Origin: DATKCJ01 sp035513275
Lineage (GTDB): Bacteria > Verrucomicrobiota > Verrucomicrobiia > Opitutales > Opitutaceae
Assembly: GCA_035513275.1 (NCBI GenBank)
Contig: DATKCJ010000319.1
Coordinates: 1-24,954 of the forward strand
DNA length: 24,954 bases
Direction of reading: 5' to 3'
In this document: positions 7,353 through 14,809 of the stretch, in pieces
Numbering within the stretch: position 1 is the first letter of the stretch
Layout: each line of letters begins with the position of its first letter
Notes under the pieces: generated by a model
The model's input: only the letters and a program-made list of their open reading frames with translations
Databases searched by the model: none
What the model was told of the DNA's origin: nothing
Translations under genes and position numbers: made by a program

Positions 7353-8693
7353 TCAAATCAGTGTGGTTGTCTCTGCCGGCTTCGAAGTGGCGTAGGTTTC
7401 GAACTCGTCCTTGAACTTGGCGACGAAGCTCTGCGTGGGCCACGAGCATGCCTCGCCGAAGGCGCAGATGGTGCGGCCGGCGATCTGGTCGGCGACGGAG
7501 ACGAGCAGTTGGCCGTCCTCCTTGCGCGCGGCGCCGTGGACCATGCGCGTTGTGATCTTCTTCATCCACAGCGAGCCCTCGCGGCACGGTGTGCACTGGC
7601 CGCAGCTCTCGTGCGCGTAGAACGCGTTGATGTTGGCGAGCGCCTCGACCATCGAGACCGAGTCGTCCATCACGATCACGCCGCCCGAGCCGGCCATCGT
7701 GCCCACGGCGGCCATGCTGTCGAAGTCGAGCGGGATGTCCTCAACGCCCCACTCGAACGCCTGGCCGCTGCGGAGCTTGCCCTTGAAACGCTCGCCCCAA
7801 CGCAGGACCTTCGCCGACGAGCCGCCGGGGATGATCGCCTTGAACGTGCGTCCGGGCAGCGGTCCGCCGCAGACGTCGTGGAGGAGTTGGCCCAGTGTGA
7901 GCTTGCCAACCTCGAACTCGTAGTAGCCGGGGCGCTGCACGTGGCCGCTCACGCAGAGGATGCGTGTGCCTGTGTTGCCGGGCGTGCCGATGAGCGAGTA
8001 GGCGTCGCCTCCCATGTCGGCGATGTGCTTCACGTGGCAGATGGTCTCCACGTTGTTCACGATCGTGGGGCACTGCCACAAACCGAGGACCGCCGGGAAA
8101 TACGGCGGCTTGATGCGTGGATACGGACGCTTGCCCTCGATCGACTCGATGAGGCCGGTTTCCTCGCCGCAGATGTAGGCGCCGGCGCCGCGGTGCACGA
8201 AGATGTCGCACGAGTAGCCGGAGCCGAGGATGTTCGCGCCGGCAAAGTTGTGCTCGCGTGCCTCGCGGATCGCCTCCTCGAGAATCCGCGCGCCTTGCGG
8301 CATCTCGCCGCGAATGTAGATGTAGGCCTGCTTCACGTTATTCGCGAAACACGTGATCATCATGCCCTCGATGAGCTGATGCGGATCCTGGTGGATGATG
8401 TAGCGATCCTTGAACGTGCCGGGCTCGCTCTCGTCGGCATTCACGACGAGGTAGATCGGCTTGCCGCTTTTGCGGTCGACGAGCGTCCATTTGACGCCGC
8501 ACGGGAATCCCGCGCCGCCACGGCCGCGCACGCCGGATGTTTTGACTTCCTCGATGAGCTCGGCGGGCTGGCGCTTGAACGCCTTCTTCATCACCTCGTA
8601 GCCGCCGTGCTTGAGGTAGCACGCGATGTCGCGCGTGTAGCCCGGCTCATCGATGTGAGCGAAGATCATCCGGCGTTGTTCGGGGGCGGGCAT
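7353..8693 (-). CDS. nuoF: NADH-quinone oxidoreductase subunit F
   Basis: This subunit binds NADH and FMN and holds cluster N3; it is the entry point for electrons into complex I. It is 446 residues, a normal length. The FMN/NAD-binding glycine-rich segment GVRGRGGAGF is at residues 54-63, and NADESEPGTFKDR at 85-97. The 4Fe-4S ligands are C364, C367 and C370 in SCGQCTPCREG, plus C410. The start is ATG at 8693, with a GATTTTC heptamer repeat beginning 3 nt upstream. It pairs with NuoE just upstream and with NuoG downstream to form the NADH dehydrogenase module. Confidence 0.97.
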   Translation of the reverse strand: MPAPEQRRMIFAHIDEPGYTRDIACYLKHGGYEVMKKAFKRQPAELIEEVKTSGVRGRGGAGFPCGVKWTLVDRKSGKPIYLVVNADESEPGTFKDRYIIHQDPHQLIEGMMITCFANNVKQAYIYIRGEMPQGARILEEAIREAREHNFAGANILGSGYSCDIFVHRGAGAYICGEETGLIESIEGKRPYPRIKPPYFPAVLGLWQCPTIVNNVETICHVKHIADMGGDAYSLIGTPGNTGTRILCVSGHVQRPGYYEFEVGKLTLGQLLHDVCGGPLPGRTFKAIIPGGSSAKVLRWGERFKGKLRSGQAFEWGVEDIPLDFDSMAAVGTMAGSGGVIVMDDSVSMVEALANINAFYAHESCGQCTPCREGSLWMKKITTRMVHGAARKEDGQLLVSVADQIAGRTICAFGEACSWPTQSFVAKFKDEFETYATSKPAETTTLI

Positions 8694-8696
8694 CAG

Positions 8697-8731
8697 GATT
8701 TTCGATTTTGGATTCTCGATTTTCGATTTTG
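8697..8731. repeat. GATTTTC heptamer tandem between nuoE and nuoF
   Basis: Five 7-nt units are present on the plus strand: GATTTTC, GATTTTG, GATTCTC, GATTTTC, GATTTTG. The tandem sits 3 nt upstream of the nuoF start codon and 8 nt beyond the nuoE stop. A diverged copy of identical size is inside nuoG at 6213-6247. Confidence 0.85.
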
Positions 8732-8739
8732 GCTCCCGC

Positions 8740-9228
8740 TTAACGGCTCTTCGTCGACTCGGCTTTGATTTGGTCGCTGAGTTGTTTCGCCTTCGCGACG
8801 TCGACCTTCTCGTGCAGGTCGTCGTCGATCATCACGACCGGCGCGGTGCCGCAGCTCGCAAGGCACTCCACGAACTCGATCGTGACGTCGCCGCCGGGTG
8901 AGACCTCGTTGAGCTCGCAGCCAAACTCCTTCTTGAACGTCTCGCAGACTCGGTAACCGCCGACCAGCGCGCACGAGAGCGTGCGGCAGACCCTGATGTG
9001 GCGGCGGCCGATCGGCTTGCGCCGGAGCATCGGGTAGAACGTGACGAGCTCGTAGATGTTGATCGGCTGCAGGCCGAGCTTCGCGGCGATCCACTCGATC
9101 GCGGCGTCGGAAATGTAGCCCTGATCCTCCTGCACGAGGTGTAGCAAAGGCAGCGACGCGCTGCGCTTGTTGGGGTAGTGCGTGATCGCCTCGTCGATCG
9201 CAGTAAGAGTTGCTGGCTTCAGATTCAT
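8740..9228 (-). CDS. nuoE: NADH-quinone oxidoreductase subunit E
   Basis: This thioredoxin-fold 2Fe-2S subunit (cluster N1a) is the partner of NuoF. It is 162 residues from the ATG at 9228. The ligands are C81 and C86 (CRTLSC) and C122 and C126 (CLASC), the family pattern. An in-frame ATG at 9309 exists, but the extra 27 residues would be encoded by the heptamer repeat (LATRYALLATN), so I reject that start. The helical N-terminal domain (residues 1-70) with ELVTFYPML is typical. The stop is TAA at 8740-8742, followed by the GATTTTC repeat. Confidence 0.96.
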   Translation of the reverse strand: MNLKPATLTAIDEAITHYPNKRSASLPLLHLVQEDQGYISDAAIEWIAAKLGLQPINIYELVTFYPMLRRKPIGRRHIRVCRTLSCALVGGYRVCETFKKEFGCELNEVSPGGDVTIEFVECLASCGTAPVVMIDDDLHEKVDVAKAKQLSDQIKAESTKSR

Positions 9229-9264
9229 CGCCGGGATGGAACAACTGTTCGGCAGCGGATGATT

Positions 9265-9383
9265 GGTAGCGAGTAGCGCGTAGCGAGTAGCGAGTTGAAG
9301 AACAGACACGGAACTGACGCCAGGAGCGACCCACGACCATGGGTCACATGCTCACTACTCGCTACTCGATGCTCGCTACTTTG
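9265..9383. repeat. Inverted GTAGCGA heptamer repeat between nuoD and nuoE
   Basis: The left arm (9265-9297) is a tandem of GTAGCGA/GTAGCGC heptamers. The right arm (about 9350-9383) is CACTACT, CGCTACT, CGATGCT, CGCTACT. The right arm is nearly identical to the right arm at 3660-3693. The 52-nt loop contains a small stem, GACCCA (9329-9334) with TGGGTC (9341-9346). It occupies most of the 163-bp gap between nuoD and nuoE. Confidence 0.85.
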
Positions 9384-9391
9384 ATTCATGC

Positions 9392-10624
9392 TCATCGATC
9401 ACACTCCCCCATCACGAAGTCGAACGACCCTAGGATCGCAGTGACGTCGGAGATCATCGAGCCGACACAGACCTTGGGCAGGATGCTCAAGTTGCAGAAC
9501 GAGGGTGAGCGGATCTTCAACCGCCACGGCACTCCGCCGCCCTTCGAAACGATGTAGAATCCGAGGATGCCTTTCGGGTTCTCCGCCTCGAAGTAGACCT
9601 CGCCGGCGGGCATCTGGGGTCCCTCGGTGACGATCATGAAATTCTGGATGAGCTCCTCCATTTTCGTGAGCACCCTCGCCTTCGGCGGCGCGAAGATGCG
9701 CTTCGCATCCTCGGCATACCACGCGCCACCGGGAAAATTCGGGATGAGCTGCCGGATGATCCGAACACTCTGGCGCATCTCCTCGATGCGGCAGATGTAG
9801 CGGTCGTAGCTGTCGCCTCGCGTGCCAACCGGCACATCGAACTCGAACCTCTCGTAGCCGAGGTAAGGCTTGTCCTTGCGCAGATCGAGCGCCACGCCGC
9901 TCGCACGAAGGTTCGGGCCGGTGAGTCCGTAGGCGATCGCGTCCTCCTTCGAGATGACGCCGACCCCTTCGGTGCGGTCCATCCAGATTTTGTTTCGAAG
10001 CAAAAGCTTGTCGCTCTCCTCGATGATCGGGAGGAACTGCTCACAGAACGCCGACACGCGCTCGAGCCAGCCCTCGGGTATGTCGCGCTGAAGGCCGCCG
10101 ATGCGCGTGTAACTCGTCGTAAAGCGCGCGCCCGTCAGCTCCTCGAAAAGCCGGTAGAGTTTCTCGCGTTCCTCGAACGTGAAGAGGAACACGGTGAACG
10201 CGCCGACATCCATCGCGAACGCGCCGATGCCGAGCAGGTGCGACGAGATGCGCGCGAGTTCGCAAATCAGCAGGCGGATCGCCTGGCAGCGCTCGGGGGT
10301 CTCGAGCTTCGCGAGTTTCTCGACGGCGAGCGCGTAGGCGACGTTGTTCGCGAGCGGCGCGATGTAGTCGAGCCGGTCCGTGTAGGGCACGAACTGGTTG
10401 TAGGTCATGTTCTCGGCGATCTTCTCGTCGCCACGATGCAGGTAGCCGATCACCGGATCGCACTTCGTGACGATCTCGCCGTCGAGCTCGACCTTTAGCC
10501 GCAGCACGCCGTGCGTGCTCGGGTGCGACGGGCCGATGTTGAGCTCGAGCTTCTCAGTGTCGAAGTCGTGGGTGGCCATCGCCACGCGGGCCCCGGTGTC
10601 TGGAATGGAAATCTCCTTCGGCAT
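9392..10624 (-). CDS. nuoD: NADH-quinone oxidoreductase subunit D
   Basis: This is the 49-kDa-type subunit that forms the quinone-binding site together with NuoB and NuoH. It is 410 residues. It shows the quinone-site loop GPSHPSTHGVLRL (about 32-44), GYLHRGDEKIAE (about 60-71) and the NiFe-hydrogenase-like fold, and ends in a charged GECDR. The start is ATG at 10624; an in-frame ATG at 10579 (MATHDFDTEKLE) would give a length closer to many homologues. It begins 19 nt after the nuoC stop. nuoC and nuoD are separate genes here, not fused as in E. coli. Confidence 0.96.
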   Translation of the reverse strand: MPKEISIPDTGARVAMATHDFDTEKLELNIGPSHPSTHGVLRLKVELDGEIVTKCDPVIGYLHRGDEKIAENMTYNQFVPYTDRLDYIAPLANNVAYALAVEKLAKLETPERCQAIRLLICELARISSHLLGIGAFAMDVGAFTVFLFTFEEREKLYRLFEELTGARFTTSYTRIGGLQRDIPEGWLERVSAFCEQFLPIIEESDKLLLRNKIWMDRTEGVGVISKEDAIAYGLTGPNLRASGVALDLRKDKPYLGYERFEFDVPVGTRGDSYDRYICRIEEMRQSVRIIRQLIPNFPGGAWYAEDAKRIFAPPKARVLTKMEELIQNFMIVTEGPQMPAGEVYFEAENPKGILGFYIVSKGGGVPWRLKIRSPSFCNLSILPKVCVGSMISDVTAILGSFDFVMGECDR

Positions 10625-10643
10625 CGGTGTGGGCGCGCGCGCG

Positions 10644-11267
10644 TCAGGCGTCGGGCTTCGCCTTTCGTTCGTTCCAGCTCTCGTCCTTTGCGCGCGGCTC
10701 GTTCTCGCTCACGAGCAGCCCCGGCGTCGCGACAAACGGGCCCCCGGCCATCGGCGCGGGACGGACGGGCTCGCCGGTCACGGCGGCGATCTCGTCGTCG
10801 GGCAAAACGGTTTCGATACCAGCGAGCGGGAACTCCTTGCGCAGAGGAAAATACGGGTAGCCGTCCCACATCAGGATGCGGCGCAGGTCGGGGTGGCCGA
10901 GGAACTTCACGCCCATCATGTCGAAGCACTCGCGCTCGTGCCAGTTGGCGCCGGGCCAGAGTTCGACGATCGACGGTGCCTCGGGGTTCACGGTGTCGCC
11001 CGCGCAATCGGCTGCGATCCGGACGTAGTTGTGATGCGTCGTCGAGAACAGGTGGTAGACGACCGTGAACCGCGGCGTGCGGTCCTTCCAGTCGACGGCG
11101 GTGATGTCTGCGAGGAAGTCGTAGCCTTGCGAGTCGCGCAGGTGACGCAGCACCGCGACGAGGCTGTCGAGCGGCACGTCGAACGCCGGGTGATCGAGGC
11201 TCGGACGCTCGGTGATCCCGGGCCATTGCGCCCCAAGGGCAGTCGTCAGTTCGGCGGCGGCTGTCAT
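10644..11267 (-). CDS. nuoC: NADH-quinone oxidoreductase subunit C
   Basis: This 30-kDa-type structural subunit of the peripheral arm is 207 residues from the ATG at 11267. The frame is open further upstream to 11402, but that part overlaps nuoB, so I chose the first ATG beyond the nuoB stop. The family signature is ERECFDMMGVKFLGHPDLRR (about residues 109-128), followed by YPYFPLRKEFPL. A proline- and acid-rich tail of about 50 residues follows the conserved domain and has no motif I recognise. It lies 22 nt after nuoB and 19 nt before nuoD. Confidence 0.95.
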   Translation of the reverse strand: MTAAAELTTALGAQWPGITERPSLDHPAFDVPLDSLVAVLRHLRDSQGYDFLADITAVDWKDRTPRFTVVYHLFSTTHHNYVRIAADCAGDTVNPEAPSIVELWPGANWHERECFDMMGVKFLGHPDLRRILMWDGYPYFPLRKEFPLAGIETVLPDDEIAAVTGEPVRPAPMAGGPFVATPGLLVSENEPRAKDESWNERKAKPDA

Positions 11268-11289
11268 TTCGGCAAGTGCGGCGGGCGCG

Positions 11290-11799
11290 TCAGGCGCGGA
11301 GGAGATTCTTCGCGGACGACTCCCGCTTGACCTTACTCTGGAGCTTGATGAGCCCGTCGAGAAGGGCTTCGGGCCGAGGTGGGCATCCGCTGATGTAGAC
11401 ATCGACGGGGACGATGCGGTCGACTCCCTGTAGGACGGCGTAGGAGCGATACATGCCGCCGGTGGAGGCGCACGCGCCCATCGCGATCACCCATTTCGGC
11501 GCAGCCATCTGGTCGTAGATGCGACGCAGGTGGACGGCCATCTTGTAAGTCACAGTGCCGGCCACAATCATGCAGTCGGACTGACGCGGCGAGAAACGCA
11601 TCACTTCGGCGCCGAACCGGCTGATATCGAAACGCGAGCAACCGGCCGCCATCAGCTCGATCGCACAACACGCGAGACCCATTGGCATCGGCCAGATCGA
11701 GTTGGAGCGGATCCAGTTGATGACGGCATCGGCTCGAGTGACGATCACCTCGCCCTCGACCTTGCTGTTGTAACCGATCTCAGTGACTGGAGCTACCAT
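11290..11799 (-). CDS. nuoB: NADH-quinone oxidoreductase subunit B
   Basis: This subunit holds cluster N2, the last Fe-S cluster before quinone. It is 169 residues. The cluster ligands are the tandem C44-C45 in GLACCAIELM, C110 in MGACASTGGMYRSY and C139 in SGCPPRPEALL. The start is ATG at 11799 (MVAPVTEIGYN). An upstream in-frame ATG at 11886 would add 29 unconserved residues and is unlikely. It is the first gene of the operon in this window; nuoA, which normally precedes it, is absent from the 263 bp upstream. Confidence 0.97.
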   Translation of the reverse strand: MVAPVTEIGYNSKVEGEVIVTRADAVINWIRSNSIWPMPMGLACCAIELMAAGCSRFDISRFGAEVMRFSPRQSDCMIVAGTVTYKMAVHLRRIYDQMAAPKWVIAMGACASTGGMYRSYAVLQGVDRIVPVDVYISGCPPRPEALLDGLIKLQSKVKRESSAKNLLRA

Positions 11800-12062
11800 G
11801 GTTGTGAGTTGAATCTCGCGGGAAAAGTGAGCCCCGACGCTACTTTTGGCGGTTGGATGCGGCAAGAAGGTTCTCCCACTTCGCAAGACGTGCGCGGGAA
11901 ATCACAAGCACCGCTAATGCGGGTGGCCTCGCCCGGTAATTTGTGCGGGCGCGAGCCGATCGGGACTTGAGGTTTTCGAGGTTGACCGCCCCGCGCGCCG
12001 GACTCTTATCTCAGCCCCTTGAACACCCGGTTTGCCCCACTCGGGGCGCTAGGGGAAGACTC
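11800..12062. other. Intergenic region between nuoB and tRNA-Ser (divergent)
   Basis: These 263 bp separate two divergently read units, so they must hold the promoters of the nuo operon (minus strand) and of the tRNA (plus strand). I see no gene: there is too little room for nuoA, and the short open frames have no recognisable content. A fair promoter match for the tRNA is listed separately. I could not pick a convincing promoter for nuoB. Confidence 0.6.
11982..12011 (+). promoter_or_regulatory. Possible sigma-70-type promoter for tRNA-Ser
   Basis: TTGACC (11982-11987) and TTATCT (12006-12011) are spaced by 18 bp, close to TTGACA/TATAAT. The predicted start near 12018 would give a 45-nt leader before the tRNA. 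This rests on sequence match alone. Confidence 0.4.
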
Positions 12063-12180
<118 letters not shown>

Positions 12181-12352
12181 GTCCTCCGTAGCCTTGGCGA
12201 AGGAGGACTGCATCAAAGGACCGGCTTCAATCGTGCGCGCCAGCGTTTTGGAGTGGTGCTTTCCATCTAATGCGAACAAAGCGCCAGAGGACTGGCGCAC
12301 TCCAAGGCGCCTGCGGCGCGACGAACGGACCCGCTGCACCGCTCAAAAGCGG
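12181..12352. repeat. Block of dispersed hairpin repeats downstream of tRNA-Ser
   Basis: This fills most of the gene-free 308 bp between the tRNA and the symporter. It contains GTCCTCC (12181-12187) pairing with GGAGGAC (12202-12208). Its minus strand reads as the peptide SFAKATED, a signature I associate with a widespread intergenic repeat. It also has TTGGAGTG (12248-12255) with CACTCCAA (12298-12305), enclosing a nested stem GCGCCAG-AGGA-CTGGCGC (12281-12298). Further stems are GCGCC-TGC-GGCGC (12307-12319) and CCGCT-CAAA-AGCGG (12339-12352). From 12353 to 12460 I see no gene and only the presumed promoter region of the symporter. Confidence 0.7.
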
Positions 12353-12460
12353 CGGCTCGCCCGGCCGAGCAAGGATACCATCCCTTCGGCATCAACCGGA
12401 TGCATCCCGTCGCGATTGACGCGCCTTCCGTAATGAGCGGGATTCTTTTCCACCCCACCG

Positions 12461-14218
12461 ATGCAAGTCACGCCGCTCGATTACGGAGTCCTCGTTTTCT
12501 ATTTTTGTTTCCTCGCGTCGATCGGATGGATCACGCGGCGGTTCGTGCACAACACGAGCGATTACTTCCGCGGCGGCGGGCAGATGCTCTGGTGGATGGC
12601 AGGCGCGAGCGCGTTCATGAACATGTTCAGCGCGTGGACGTTCACCGGTGGCGCGAGCCGCGCCTACACCGACGGCACGAACATCCTCTGGATCTACCTC
12701 GGGAACGCAGTGGGCTTTTTCGCGTGCGCGCTCTACTTCGCGCCGAAGATGCGCCAGTTGCGCGTGATCACGCCAATGGAGGCGGTGCGGCAGCGATTCG
12801 GCCCGGCAAACGAACAGTTCTTCACCTGGATCTCGCTGCCCACAAGCGTCATCTACGCCGGACTCTGGCTCAATGGGCTCGCGGTATTCCTGCACGCGGT
12901 ATTCGGATTCGATCTCAAGCTCACGATCATCGTCACTGGCCTGATCGTCGTCTTCAACTCCACGATCGGCGGCTCGTGGGCCGTGGTCTCGAGCGATTTC
13001 ATGCAGACGCTCATCCTGATGCTCATCGCGCTCACGGCGGCGATCTACTCGCTCGTCTCGGTCGGCGGAATCGGCGAGATCGTGCGCGAGTTTCCGACAG
13101 AATCGTGGGCTTTCGGCAACGGCATCAACTACCCGCTCCTCGCCGTGCTCTGGATCTTCCTGATGTTCTTCAAGCAGTTCACGGCAACGAACGGCGTCCT
13201 GGAGGCGCCCAAATACCTCTATGCGAAAGACAGCCGCCACGCGCGCTGGGCCGCATGGTTTGCAGGTGCGCTCATGCTTGTCGGCCCGGTGATCTGGTTC
13301 ATTCCGCCGATGGTGGCGCGCATTCAGCATCCGGATCTCGCAGCAATGTTTCCGTCGCTGAAGGATCCATCGGAGGCGGCGTTCGTCGTGATGGCGTTGA
13401 AAACGCTTCCGTCGGGTATGATCGGCCTGCTCATAGCCGGGATGTTTGCCGCCACGATCTCGTCGACTGACAGCGGACTGAACCGGAACGCCGGCATCTT
13501 CGTCCGCAATTTCTACCGGCCTATCCTTCGTCCCAATGCGAGCGAGGGCGAGCAACTCATCGCGGGCAAACTCGCGACGCTCGGCTTCGGCGGGGTGATC
13601 ATCCTGAGCGGACTCTTTCTCAACAACCTGAAGGACCTCAGCCTGTTTGACCTGATGCAACAGTTCAGCGCACTCGTGAGCGTGCCCGTGACGATTCCGC
13701 TGATCCTGATGGTATTCGTGCGACGCACACCCGACTGGTCGGCGTGGTCGACCGTTGTGCTCGGGCTCGTGATCTCGTGGTTCTCGCGGTTCGTGTTCCC
13801 CGGAGCGTGGTGGAATGCGACGTTCGACCTCAGCCTCTCCGCGCGCGAGGTAAACGACTGGGACGCCGTCCAAGGCCTCGTGCTCGGCGCGACGATCCTG
13901 CCGATGTGGTTTCTCTTCACGCGCCGGTTCTATCGCGAGCCGACAGGCCAGCGAAAGGTCGATGAGGAGATTTACTGGGAGAACCTCGCCACCCCGGTGC
14001 ACTCCGGGGACGAAACCGCGAAAATGGACGGCCGCCAGGGTGCAGTGCTCGGTGGCCTCGCCGGTGCCTACGGTCTCTTCGTGCTGTTGCTCGCGCTCGT
14101 TCCCAATCCGATCGCCGGGCGGCTCGCGTTTGTCGGATTTGGGTGCGCGCTCATCGGCCTCGGCGCACTGCTCTACCGGGCATACAATCGCGGCAACTCG
14201 CGCGAGTCGCGCGAGTAA
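12461..14218 (+). CDS. Sodium:solute symporter (SSS) family transporter
   Basis: This is a probable Na+-coupled transporter of the SSS family, 585 residues with about 13 membrane helices plus two after a cytoplasmic loop. Family features: the N-terminal helix followed by NTSDYFRGGGQMLWWMAGAS (about 31-50), SAWTFTGG (58-65), and GGSWAVVSSDFMQTLILM (about 169-186), which is the SSS signature region. Residues ISSTDSGLNRNAGIFVRNFYR (about 330-350) match the Na+-site helix. The loop at about 485-525 is charged. The substrate (sugar, amino acid, carboxylate or other) cannot be told. The ATG at 12461 has no strong ribosome binding site. It stands alone on the plus strand, convergent with the iron operon 7 nt beyond its stop. 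Confidence 0.9.
   Translation: MQVTPLDYGVLVFYFCFLASIGWITRRFVHNTSDYFRGGGQMLWWMAGASAFMNMFSAWTFTGGASRAYTDGTNILWIYLGNAVGFFACALYFAPKMRQLRVITPMEAVRQRFGPANEQFFTWISLPTSVIYAGLWLNGLAVFLHAVFGFDLKLTIIVTGLIVVFNSTIGGSWAVVSSDFMQTLILMLIALTAAIYSLVSVGGIGEIVREFPTESWAFGNGINYPLLAVLWIFLMFFKQFTATNGVLEAPKYLYAKDSRHARWAAWFAGALMLVGPVIWFIPPMVARIQHPDLAAMFPSLKDPSEAAFVVMALKTLPSGMIGLLIAGMFAATISSTDSGLNRNAGIFVRNFYRPILRPNASEGEQLIAGKLATLGFGGVIILSGLFLNNLKDLSLFDLMQQFSALVSVPVTIPLILMVFVRRTPDWSAWSTVVLGLVISWFSRFVFPGAWWNATFDLSLSAREVNDWDAVQGLVLGATILPMWFLFTRRFYREPTGQRKVDEEIYWENLATPVHSGDETAKMDGRQGAVLGGLAGAYGLFVLLLALVPNPIAGRLAFVGFGCALIGLGALLYRAYNRGNSRESRE
14196..14216. terminator. Hairpin over the 3' end of the symporter gene
   Basis: ACTCGCGCG (14196-14204) pairs perfectly with CGCGCGAGT (14208-14216) around AGT. 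It overlaps the last codons and stop of the symporter and lies 9 nt beyond the end of the convergent iron operon. It could stop transcription from either side, but the flanking A/T run is only 4 nt and is on the wrong side for the minus-strand operon. Confidence 0.45.
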
Positions 14219-14225
14219 AACCGCG

Positions 14226-14633
14226 TCACTTCGGCCGGCCGGTGCCGCCGTTGGCGGGGAGCTGCTCGGGAAACCAAAGGTAGTAGCTCATCAGCACCCA
14301 GCTAAGCATCACCGGATAGAGCCCGACGGTCAGGCCGACTGTTCCGACGACGCAGATCGCGATTGCGCCAATCACGCCGACCACGTCGAAGATTACGAGA
14401 AACACGACGGGCAGCACGACCACGAGCAGGATCAGCACGTAGCCGAACGACGTCGTGCCCGAGTAGAAACCCTCGTCCATCTCGAGGTCGAGGTCGCAGC
14501 GCTTGCATCGCGGCCGAAGGTGAAACCAATCGCGGTGCATTCCAAGCGTGCCGCAGTTCGGACAGCGCCCCGTCAGCCCGCGCGCCGCAATCGCCCCGCG
14601 GCCGACTGCGCGAAAGTTTTCCGCCGCATTCAC
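14226..14633 (-). CDS. DUF983 family protein, zinc ribbon plus membrane helices
   Basis: This protein of unknown function is 135 residues from a GTG at 14633. A CxxC...CxxC zinc-ribbon-like motif is formed by C24, C27, C43 and C46 (RCPNCG and RCKRCDL). Two membrane helices follow (about 68-88 and 92-117), the usual DUF983 layout. I chose GTG because it overlaps the TGA of the preceding gene by the GTGA arrangement (14630-14633), which suggests translational coupling. An in-frame ATG at 14705 would overlap the Cys-rich gene. The place at the end of a Feo operon hints at a link with metal handling, but I infer this only from position. Confidence 0.8.
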   Translation of the reverse strand: MNAAENFRAVGRGAIAARGLTGRCPNCGTLGMHRDWFHLRPRCKRCDLDLEMDEGFYSGTTSFGYVLILLVVVLPVVFLVIFDVVGVIGAIAICVVGTVGLTVGLYPVMLSWVLMSYYLWFPEQLPANGGTGRPK

Positions 14634-14809
14634 CGTCGCTTGGTGCCCGGGCGAAGGTCGCCGAGTTTTGCGCCGCCGCAACCGCAGTCCGCCGCGTTGG
14701 CGCAACCGTTTTTAGCCGCGCGACGTCGGCGAACAGCGCGCACCACGAAGAGCACCGCCGTTATCGCCACGACACCGAGCGCTGCCCATGTCTGCCATTC
14801 GGCGCTCAT
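14630..14809 (-). CDS. FeoB-associated Cys-rich membrane peptide
   Basis: This is a 59-residue peptide with one membrane helix (about 7-25), a basic stop-transfer stretch (VRRRRAAK) and a cysteine cluster C36, C42 and C44 (CANAADCGCGG). It matches the small FeoB-associated Cys-rich protein family found next to feoB; its role is thought to be iron binding or delivery but is not settled. The ATG at 14809 overlaps the feoB stop in an ATGA arrangement. Its own stop overlaps the next start as GTGA. An upstream ATG at 14905 lies inside feoB and is not needed. Confidence 0.82.
   Translation of the reverse strand: MSAEWQTWAALGVVAITAVLFVVRAVRRRRAAKNGCANAADCGCGGAKLGDLRPGTKRR

Noticed and set aside
7509..8768. 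Plus-strand open frame of 419 codons
   Set aside because: It is antisense to nuoF; there is no recognisable domain.
9229..9309. Longer NuoE start at 9309
   Set aside because: The added residues come from the GTAGCGA heptamer repeat and are not part of the NuoE family.
2598..9383. CRISPR array, considered because of short direct repeats
   Set aside because: Units are 7-10 nt with no spacers of even length, the arms are in opposite orientation, and no cas gene is present.
12392..14002. Minus-strand open frame of 536 codons
   Set aside because: It is the shadow of the symporter gene on the other strand. Its composition (mostly Arg, Glu, His, Asp) has no fold-like pattern or membrane segments, as expected for GC-rich antisense frames.
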